A DNA stretch of 38,031 nucleotides from contig JAJQEO010000067.1 in the NCBI GenBank assembly GCA_021201665.1, positions 1 to 38,031 on the forward strand. The letters run 5' to 3'. Origin of the DNA: Lachnospiraceae bacterium (lineage in GTDB: Bacteria; Bacillota; Clostridia; Lachnospirales; Lachnospiraceae). The notes under the pieces were generated by a model. The model searched no databases and was not told the origin of the DNA. It worked only from the letters and a program-made list of their open reading frames with translations. Numbering within the stretch: position 1 is the first letter of the stretch; every line of letters begins with the position of its first letter. The translations under genes were made by a program, and so were the position numbers. Shown here one piece after another: positions 31,699-38,031 of this stretch.

Positions 31699-34600
31699 TT
31701 ATACAAACGCACATTCCCAGACATCGACTCCGCTGTCCTGGAAGACTTCGTTTAGCCGTGCTTTCAGATCATCCTTTGTAATTCCCTTTTTTAATACTAC
31801 TTGCAGAAATCCGCCTCCTCCGGCACCGCAGATCATTTTTCCATCAATCAAATCGTCGATGACCGTAAATATCTGATCAATACAGGTATTGGTACTGCCT
31901 TCATCAATACGCTGACTTTCATGCCAGTGTTCGGTCAGCAGGGCAGCAAATCCGTCTACATTGTCCTTTTCTAATTCATAGCGCATCAGTACAGCGATCC
32001 TTTGGATTGCATCATGTGCCTGGATGGATGTCTTGTCGTTGCAGATATATTTTCCAACCACATCGCGCAGCAGGTTACGCGCCAGGCGTCTCTGCCCGGT
32101 ATAGATCAGCGCGAAGCGGTTGTTGAGCTCAGCAACCGTTTTTTCGCTTATGGATAACGGTGTACAGATGATTTGCTGGGAAAGCCCCGGCTTCGTGGTG
32201 ACCATTTTGATCCCCGACACGATGCCTCCAACCTGATCCTGCCAGCCGCCGCCCGTGGACATAAGCTGCTCCATGCAAAGTACACGTTCAAAGATCTCTT
32301 CCTCCGATGGACATTGACCCAGAGCTTCCATGAGTGCCTTTACACATGCTCCGGCAAGGATCGAGCTGGTACCAAGACCGCTGCCCTTTGGAATGTCGAT
32401 GACCCTTGTATTCATGTACATGCCGCCGCCCAGATTATGACAAAGCTCTGCTACTGAACAACTTACAGGAATTGTTTCTTTTGTATTTTCTGTCAATGCT
32501 GGTGCCGGTATTACTCCGCAGGCGATCAGCGCAGCCTTGTGCAGGGCAAATGGATCAGATGGATTATGACAATCCTGTAGTTCGGAAAGGCTGTCAAATT
32601 CTTTGTAGCTGCCTATATCAGTGCTTGCCAGAGCGATTACAAATCTATCCAGACGTTTTACCGTTGCCTCAATAGGCAATCGGCCTTTAAGGGAAATGGC
32701 TGCGTTCAGTACCGTACCGCCATTTTCCATGCAATAAGGAGGTGTGTCGCTCCAGCCACCTCCCCAGTTCACACGCACGGGAAGATTAACTGTCACGCTA
32801 TCCTTTTCTAAACGATGCTCCCGGAAACGTACCTGATCCATGGATTCAGAAAGAGTCGCGTCACAAATCGCCCCAAAACACAGATCACTATACTGATCCT
32901 CATCCGTTAATTTCCAAAGATAGCTATAAATACGAATGAGTCGTCCAAATTCGTCCAATTGCCTGATATTCTGTTTCTTTGCCCGATTCAACAAATATTC
33001 AATCGTATGACGGTTAATAGCCGGGTAAATTTTTTTTACCTCTTCCGCCGGGACGCCGTTCTCGATATGTTCCAGAATTGCTTCTGCCACCACCTGCTCA
33101 TACAGATTTTCCTGCCAGGGCAAAATAGCTGTCACATCTGCCTGATTGAAGCTTTCTTTTAAGCTGAGGAATTCTTCGCCGAGTCCTCTGTCTTCACCAT
33201 CTTTGGAAATTTCAGCTCTGATACATTTATTCACATCATAGAATCCATCTGTTTCAAAAATTCTATTCTTTTGAGATTTTTCTATTTTAAAAAGTCCATT
33301 GCAATTAGCATAATCAAGAGCCAGCGTCGCTTTCACGGCCTCTTCGACGGAATCACGAACCGGATATATTTTCGCTGTCCACAGGGAATCGAAAGATGTG
33401 TTCTCAGATGTTTTTATCTCGTGCCCAAACAGTTTATTTTCCTTCGGATTGTCGTAAACTCCGAACATTCTGCAGACAAATTTTCCGTTTTTCAGTTTCA
33501 GCGCGTGGAGCACGGTTCCATCCGGTACCGTTTCGCCGGTGAGAGTCACGCCAGAGACCACACACCCCTTACCCACATGGCTGTGGCGGTGGATACGGCT
33601 GTCTTCAATATAGCTGCCCGCGCCGACACTCGCTCTACGGCTGATATAGCTGTTGCTCACAGCGTAATTTTGCGGAGCCAGATTACTATTGATCGTCCCC
33701 GACCAATCAAGGAACCGGTACTCATCCATACCATCCGTCATCAGATGCAGCAATTCCGCAGTCGTCCCAAAATGAATAAAAGACGCCGGGGAAAGACGGA
33801 TAAGCTTCATGCTATAGTGGGAAAGCACCTCCCAGAGTGCTGTGCGGCAATCGTGTAGTTCTCTGGTATAGCTACCTTCCGGTTTTTCTTTATAAAATTG
33901 CTCCAGCGTAGAAGCGGATGCCAGAGGGTATAAAAAGTCTGCGTAAAAAGACAGGCAGGCATTGGGATTGACAAACTGTCGGTACTTCTCCTCTGTATTG
34001 ATGAGTCCATAAAGATCCTCCAGCAAATCTGGACGCAGTAGCACCGCGCCGGTATCAATATCTACCCTGCCACGACCGTCTACCGCGCCACGCTCCTTCA
34101 GAGTTTCCACGGTCTGCTTATGCAGAAAATTGCCGACATTGCCGTCTGCGTCCTTTAAATACACACCGTGGTTTTTCCCGGTCTCGACATTCTCCTTAAT
34201 AGAAAGAGCTGCCGCACCCGCGCCATAAAAATCTATTTGCAGCGCATTAAACAAGAGTAACACATCACCCGAGCAGACAAGCATTCCTTCATTGATTCGG
34301 CTGGCTATCGTACTCATTCCGATCAGGAATTCATCAAAAAGAGTAGAACGTCTTCCATCCGGAAGTAAACGCGGCACCGGCGAGAACAGTTTCCCACAGG
34401 CCGAGTATTGCGGCACCCGCTTACTGTCACCGCCGGAGTGGATAACAAGAATTCTTTTCCCTGAAAGCGGAACAGAATCGCGCATTTTGCTCACCACATG
34501 ATTTCTCACATACCGAATGGCTGAAAACGTCGCACCACCACTGCCTACCCGCCGTCCATCCAAATCCGGAATCACTGCGTAGTATGTACGCAAAGGAATC

Positions 34601-34779
34601 TTTCCATCCTTGAGACGATGCGCGATCTGCATCTCGAAAGAGCGAGCCTGATCTTCATTACTCGCCGTCAGGATCACATAATCCCAAACGGCATACTTTG
34701 AATTTGTCAGTGATTCCATAAAAAAAGCGAGCGCGTCCTGATAGGACTGACGCTCGAAAAGTGTCGTATATTGGTTCAT
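31699..34779 (-). CDS. fkp: Bifunctional L-fucokinase / fucose-1-phosphate guanylyltransferase
   Basis: The salvage enzyme that phosphorylates L-fucose and then couples it to GTP, giving GDP-fucose for fucosylated glycans. The N-terminal half is the fucose pyrophosphorylase domain, with GSGGATFSAIRYV (residues 79-91) and SGGDSKRVPQYSACGKLF, followed by a left-handed helix-like stretch. The C-terminal half is a GHMP kinase: PVRVNWGGGWSDTPPYC (about 666), the ATP loop IPKGSGLGTSSILAG (about 796) and GAGGGGF (about 985). At 1026 residues it is close to the Bacteroides fragilis enzyme (about 950). The ATG follows AGAGGAAG. It is the last gene of the minus-strand polysaccharide operon, which supports use of the GDP-fucose for a surface polymer. 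An alternative kinase sugar such as heptose is less likely given the N-terminal domain. Confidence 0.85.
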   Translation of the reverse strand: MNQYTTLFERQSYQDALAFFMESLTNSKYAVWDYVILTASNEDQARSFEMQIAHRLKDGKIPLRTYYAVIPDLDGRRVGSGGATFSAIRYVRNHVVSKMRDSVPLSGKRILVIHSGGDSKRVPQYSACGKLFSPVPRLLPDGRRSTLFDEFLIGMSTIASRINEGMLVCSGDVLLLFNALQIDFYGAGAAALSIKENVETGKNHGVYLKDADGNVGNFLHKQTVETLKERGAVDGRGRVDIDTGAVLLRPDLLEDLYGLINTEEKYRQFVNPNACLSFYADFLYPLASASTLEQFYKEKPEGSYTRELHDCRTALWEVLSHYSMKLIRLSPASFIHFGTTAELLHLMTDGMDEYRFLDWSGTINSNLAPQNYAVSNSYISRRASVGAGSYIEDSRIHRHSHVGKGCVVSGVTLTGETVPDGTVLHALKLKNGKFVCRMFGVYDNPKENKLFGHEIKTSENTSFDSLWTAKIYPVRDSVEEAVKATLALDYANCNGLFKIEKSQKNRIFETDGFYDVNKCIRAEISKDGEDRGLGEEFLSLKESFNQADVTAILPWQENLYEQVVAEAILEHIENGVPAEEVKKIYPAINRHTIEYLLNRAKKQNIRQLDEFGRLIRIYSYLWKLTDEDQYSDLCFGAICDATLSESMDQVRFREHRLEKDSVTVNLPVRVNWGGGWSDTPPYCMENGGTVLNAAISLKGRLPIEATVKRLDRFVIALASTDIGSYKEFDSLSELQDCHNPSDPFALHKAALIACGVIPAPALTENTKETIPVSCSVAELCHNLGGGMYMNTRVIDIPKGSGLGTSSILAGACVKALMEALGQCPSEEEIFERVLCMEQLMSTGGGWQDQVGGIVSGIKMVTTKPGLSQQIICTPLSISEKTVAELNNRFALIYTGQRRLARNLLRDVVGKYICNDKTSIQAHDAIQRIAVLMRYELEKDNVDGFAALLTEHWHESQRIDEGSTNTCIDQIFTVIDDLIDGKMICGAGGGGFLQVVLKKGITKDDLKARLNEVFQDSGVDVWECAFV

Positions 34780-34862
34780 AAACGCTCTTCCTCTCTATGA
34801 GCTAATACAAAGTCTTCATTATCTGGTTCAGCAGAACAATGTCCGTCCATAAACCGATCACT

Positions 34863-35699
34863 TCAAATACTACATATTTCAACCGGAACGTTCAAAACTT
34901 CCATCTCTTCTTTATATTTTACCATCAGAGCATCACTCACACCTTTATAGTCAGGAACTGATTTCCCTAACGATTCATATTTTGAAACGCCAAGATTATG
35001 TTCTTTTATAATCTCAACTTTCAATGGTTTATATGATTTAATAAATTTAACGACTTCTTTCCTGTTTTCTTCCATATCAGTATAACCGCCAATAACTGGC
35101 ACACGTAGAACTACTGGTTTTCTATAACCGGTTTCATCTTTCCATGAAAACAACTTATCTACATTTTTAATATACTGGTTAAGATCACCACAAAGAACCG
35201 ATTTGCATTTGTTTGAATTCAATAGTTTAACATCCACATAGAACAAATCTATATACTGAAGAGCAATGTCCATTTGTTTTGGAGCAGCGAATAGACTTGT
35301 TTCAATAGCCATATGTATTTTGTCCCCTTTAAGTGTTTGCAATAATGGTATTAAAGGTAGCATTTGCATCAATGCTTCTCCTCCTGAAAATGTAACTCCG
35401 CCACAATGATCTTTCAAATCTTGATAACTTCTTATATTGTAATCATTGCATCCTTCTGTAAAGAATAACTTATCTTTAATGATTTCTTTATATAGAGATT
35501 CGCAGGAAAACGCATTCCCGTATATTCCCTTTTTGCTATCCTTTACATAGCTTTCTTTCTGTGGCGATAAATTTTCAGGATTACTACACCAGGGGCAACG
35601 AATCGTACAACCTTTGAGAAATATGGTTGTTCTTATTCCCGGACCATCATGTAGCGAAAATCTTTGTATATTTGTAATTATAATGCTATTTTGTAACAC
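34863..35699 (-). CDS. Radical SAM protein, glycyl-radical-enzyme activase type
   Basis: A 278-residue radical SAM enzyme. FSLHDGPGIRTTIFLKGC is the signature start of the glycyl-radical activases (PflA group), and CTIRCPWC supplies the CxxxCxxC cluster ligands (Cys31, Cys35, Cys38). VTFSGGEALMQ holds the GGE motif that binds SAM (residues 106-108). The ferredoxin-like insert with eight cysteines found in many activases after the cluster loop is absent, as in PflA itself. The start is GTG at 35697-35699 with AAGGAG five bases upstream. No glycyl radical enzyme is in the window. Within the polysaccharide operon it may act on a partner encoded elsewhere, or be a specialised activase for a sugar-modifying enzyme. 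The AT content is high compared with fkp. Confidence 0.82.
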   Translation of the reverse strand: MLQNSIIITNIQRFSLHDGPGIRTTIFLKGCTIRCPWCSNPENLSPQKESYVKDSKKGIYGNAFSCESLYKEIIKDKLFFTEGCNDYNIRSYQDLKDHCGGVTFSGGEALMQMLPLIPLLQTLKGDKIHMAIETSLFAAPKQMDIALQYIDLFYVDVKLLNSNKCKSVLCGDLNQYIKNVDKLFSWKDETGYRKPVVLRVPVIGGYTDMEENRKEVVKFIKSYKPLKVEIIKEHNLGVSKYESLGKSVPDYKGVSDALMVKYKEEMEVLNVPVEICSI

Positions 35700-35767
35700 T
35701 TTGTCTCCTTAAAACATATAATATCAGATATGAAAACTCGTTAAATAATTATATTTTCGATAATTAT

Positions 35768-37213
35768 CTACTTTTTAATTTCACGGATAGTGCAAATTAA
35801 ATGCCATATTTTTCTTCGATATGCAATTAAAATAATAACCATGATTCCAAATATTGCATACCGAACATATGAATGATTGTACAACAACATAATGCCAAAG
35901 CCTGCAGCCACAAACAAAGTACTAATTAATAGCATTGATTTTATATTATAAACGTTTATACCATTCTCTTCTGATTTCAAAATTCTCTTCATAACGATAT
36001 AATGAGCAATACAATAGCATAAATAACAAACTAATGTTGTATATCCCGCAGCCAAGAAACCAAAAGCTGAAACAAAAAAATAATTTAATATTATATTTAA
36101 AACAGCTCCGAATACCGAAGCAATCATCATAAATTTTGTTTTTTCATAATAAAATTCAAAATTTGCAAATAAACTATACATAAAAGTAAAATACACGCTC
36201 ATACTAACAGGGGGAATTACCCATATTGCTTGATAATAATCCTTTGGAGCTAAAATTGAAATTGCCTCAGGTGCAAAAAATATCAAAAGAAGATTTAATG
36301 CTGCAACCAAAATCAACAAATACAAAGAATTTGTTTTAATATCCTTATATTTTCGTTCCTTAATACTCTGATACATCCATGGATTAAAAGAATTAAGTAT
36401 AGATTGATTAAAAATAGTCATTACCGCAGCTGCGCTGTATGCTAAACTGTATATTCCTGCATCACTTGAACCGCATAATGAATTTATCATCACCCGATCA
36501 GCTTGGTTAAGTACAATCTGAGAAAGATAATGCGGGACTAAAGGAATATTATAATTTAAAGCATACTTCCAGTATTTTACGGAAAATTTCCCACCCTTAT
36601 GCGCAAATATTGACGCAAATAAATATCCAAATGTAATTGAATCAGCCAAAACCATAGAATATATCCGTGCTGATACATTATCTTCAAAAAATAAAATAAA
36701 AAGAATTCCTAGCGTTGGTTTAAGCAATGCATTTGCTAATGTTAAAGCAACCAACTTAGTGTATTGATATTCAACTCTCTGTCTTGCAGACCAAAATTGA
36801 AAGGCAGTGCATACAAGTATATCTGCAAACATAACGCACACATATTTCGTTGGCAAATCAAATAGAACATTTAAATAATTTCTAAAGATAATGTAGATCA
36901 GGAAAACAATACCTGTACAAACGACAAAAAGGCTTTGTAACGATGCAGTAAAATTATCTCTATCATTACTATACTTGATTAATCCTCTAAGATATACACC
37001 TGCAGCTAAATTCAATGTTGCTATTATTATAATTATATTATTCCAAGTAAGGAAAATACTTACAACACCATATTCCTCAGTGGTTAAAAGCCGCGAAAAA
37101 ATTGGTGTAGTTAATAAAGATATTCCTTTCTGCAAAAATCCACATACAACAAACCATAAGGAGGCTTTAACAGTAACAGGCATATCTCTATATTTACGTA
37201 GGAACTTGATCAT
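35768..37213 (-). CDS. Polysaccharide flippase (Wzx-like, MATE/MOP superfamily)
   Basis: A 481-residue integral membrane protein that would flip lipid-linked oligosaccharide units across the membrane for export. It is hydrophobic throughout, with 12-14 predicted helices. The start VKASLWFVVCGFLQKGISLL, then TTPIFSRLLTTEEYG, is the classic N-terminus of the oligosaccharide flippase family. Later NYNIPLVPHYLSQIVLNQAD is also typical. The ATG at 37211-37213 follows GGGGAATAATTC. The gene lies 33 bp after the nucleotidyltransferase-like gene and 68 bp before the radical SAM gene, all on the minus strand. The exact glycan is not determined. Confidence 0.9.
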   Translation of the reverse strand: MIKFLRKYRDMPVTVKASLWFVVCGFLQKGISLLTTPIFSRLLTTEEYGVVSIFLTWNNIIIIIATLNLAAGVYLRGLIKYSNDRDNFTASLQSLFVVCTGIVFLIYIIFRNYLNVLFDLPTKYVCVMFADILVCTAFQFWSARQRVEYQYTKLVALTLANALLKPTLGILFILFFEDNVSARIYSMVLADSITFGYLFASIFAHKGGKFSVKYWKYALNYNIPLVPHYLSQIVLNQADRVMINSLCGSSDAGIYSLAYSAAAVMTIFNQSILNSFNPWMYQSIKERKYKDIKTNSLYLLILVAALNLLLIFFAPEAISILAPKDYYQAIWVIPPVSMSVYFTFMYSLFANFEFYYEKTKFMMIASVFGAVLNIILNYFFVSAFGFLAAGYTTLVCYLCYCIAHYIVMKRILKSEENGINVYNIKSMLLISTLFVAAGFGIMLLYNHSYVRYAIFGIMVIILIAYRRKIWHLICTIREIKK

Positions 37214-37245
37214 GAATTATTCCCCTCATTTTGCTAAAGAATGAG

Positions 37246-37956
37246 CTAAAAATGCAATATTTTTCTTAAAAACCTTCTCGGGCCACAACCTAAATTAGCA
37301 CAAAAACTTTTTACTGCCCAACTTTTTTTGATTTGAATATATTCATTTGGAATATTGTTAACATTTATCCTTAGTGCCACATCGGAAGAGTTTGTAACAA
37401 AGTAGCCTTCTTTTTTCAAAAAATCAAGTAATCTATTTTTTAATTCATTCTCGGAATCAACCATGATCCCTAATTCCTTCCCCATAGATATTAAACGCGA
37501 TAAGTATTCTGTTGAAAATGTCTGTTTATGAATAAGTGCATGATACGTTAAAGAATAGAAGTAATCACTTGGAGACATCACAAAAATTTTATTTTTATAT
37601 AAAACTCGATTCAAAAGCATATTTTTTTCCCATTTTTCACAGTAATATCCATCTCCAGGGCACCTAAGATCAATCGGAATAGAAAATCCATCTACTAAAG
37701 CGGCAAAATGTATCCTATCGTCTCTTCTATAAAATGGTTCCAAACCTAATTTTAATATAAAGTCATCTACATTTTCGCATAATACATCTATATCAGCGTG
37801 TTCATTGTTGATTAATTCTTCCGGAAATTTTTCATAGTTGCGTAACACAAGATATTTGCAGGTATTCATGACATCAAATAATTCGTATATGTCTCGGTAA
37901 TTTCTCATATCTGTATATGATGCGCACCAATTTATAGTGCCATCTCTCCTTTCCAC
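37246..37956 (-). CDS. Nucleotidyltransferase-like protein of a polysaccharide operon
   Basis: A 236-residue protein resembling the minimal-nucleotidyltransferase-like proteins seen in capsule and teichoic acid clusters. The segment YLVLRNYEKFPEELINNEHA followed by DIDVLC provides an HxDxDVL-type metal-binding element. Later DLRCPGDGYYCEKWEK and MSPSDYFYSLTYHALIHK follow the pattern of that group. The function is not established; transfer of a nucleotide or phospho-substituent to a glycan is one idea. The start is uncertain: the frame opens with GTG at 37954-37956, without a ribosome binding site, whereas AAAGGAGAG just downstream serves no long frame. The next in-frame ATG is at 37906-37908. 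It begins the operon within the window and may continue from genes outside it. Confidence 0.6.
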   Translation of the reverse strand: MERRDGTINWCASYTDMRNYRDIYELFDVMNTCKYLVLRNYEKFPEELINNEHADIDVLCENVDDFILKLGLEPFYRRDDRIHFAALVDGFSIPIDLRCPGDGYYCEKWEKNMLLNRVLYKNKIFVMSPSDYFYSLTYHALIHKQTFSTEYLSRLISMGKELGIMVDSENELKNRLLDFLKKEGYFVTNSSDVALRINVNNIPNEYIQIKKSWAVKSFCANLGCGPRRFLRKILHF

Positions 37957-37990
37957 GGATTAACAATTTTGTGTATTACCTGAATCCGTG
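37954..37990. repeat. Inverted repeat at the operon's upstream edge
   Basis: CACGGATT (37954-37961) and AATCCGTG (37983-37990) form an 8-bp perfect inverted repeat separated by 21 nt. It overlaps the GTG start of the adjacent gene. It could be an operator or the loop of a weak hairpin; there is no further support. The remaining 41 bp to the window end contain a T run but no gene. Confidence 0.35.
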
Positions 37991-38031
37991 AAGTTGATGT
38001 TTTTTTATTGCCGATCTGCTTTAAATTCAGA

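Overview
The window looks like a chromosomal accessory region of a gut-type Bacillota, most likely a Lachnospiraceae relative. This rests on the strong GGAGG-type ribosome binding sites, the gene families present (paired GH65 phosphorylases, TIR/TPR protein, helicase with helicase-associated domains, Rpn-like nuclease paralogues, Fkp) and the lack of signal peptides on the glycosidases. The species cannot be fixed from the sequence. No rRNA, tRNA, CRISPR array or phage structural genes were seen.

Layout. (1) 1-5.7 kb is an accessory patch: a 37-bp tandem repeat, a Fic AMP-transferase gene carrying an in-frame palindromic insertion, a broken AAA ATPase, a large double-TIR/TPR protein, and the orphaned 3' end of a hicB antitoxin directly after it. 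(2) 5.8-20.4 kb holds six co-directional genes on the minus strand: GH78 alpha-L-rhamnosidase, GH3, an MBL-fold hydrolase, two GH65 phosphorylases and a GH2 beta-glycosidase. They are predicted to be cytoplasmic enzymes for small rhamnosylated or glucosylated compounds; no transporter or regulator lies in the window. (3) 20.6-24.7 kb holds a small serine recombinase and a DEAD/DEAH helicase with six helicase-associated domains. (4) 24.7-25.6 kb has a hairpin-rich spacer and a Phd/ParE-type toxin-antitoxin pair. (5) 25.6-31.6 kb has a sugar nucleotidyltransferase fragment and a tandemly duplicated cassette (Rpn-like A, a 61-codon small ORF, Rpn-like B with coiled coil). One A copy is frameshifted by a single base. 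(6) 31.7-38 kb is a surface-polysaccharide operon: nucleotidyltransferase-like protein, flippase, radical SAM activase and the bifunctional fucokinase/GDP-fucose pyrophosphorylase. Its distal part is clearly more AT-rich.

The most unusual signal cuts across the genes. Unrelated conserved enzymes (GH2, both GH65, GH78, helicase, TIR/TPR, Fic) carry extra low-complexity loops encoded by imperfect tandem repeats of 27, 33, 36 or 39 bp, always in multiples of three. In fic the inserted element is a hairpin module of 39-bp period, and an identical 39-bp copy lies between genes about 24 kb away. This suggests an active process that seeds and expands in-frame minisatellites in this genome. The second candidate for an undescribed system is the duplicated Rpn-like A / small ORF / Rpn-like B cassette.
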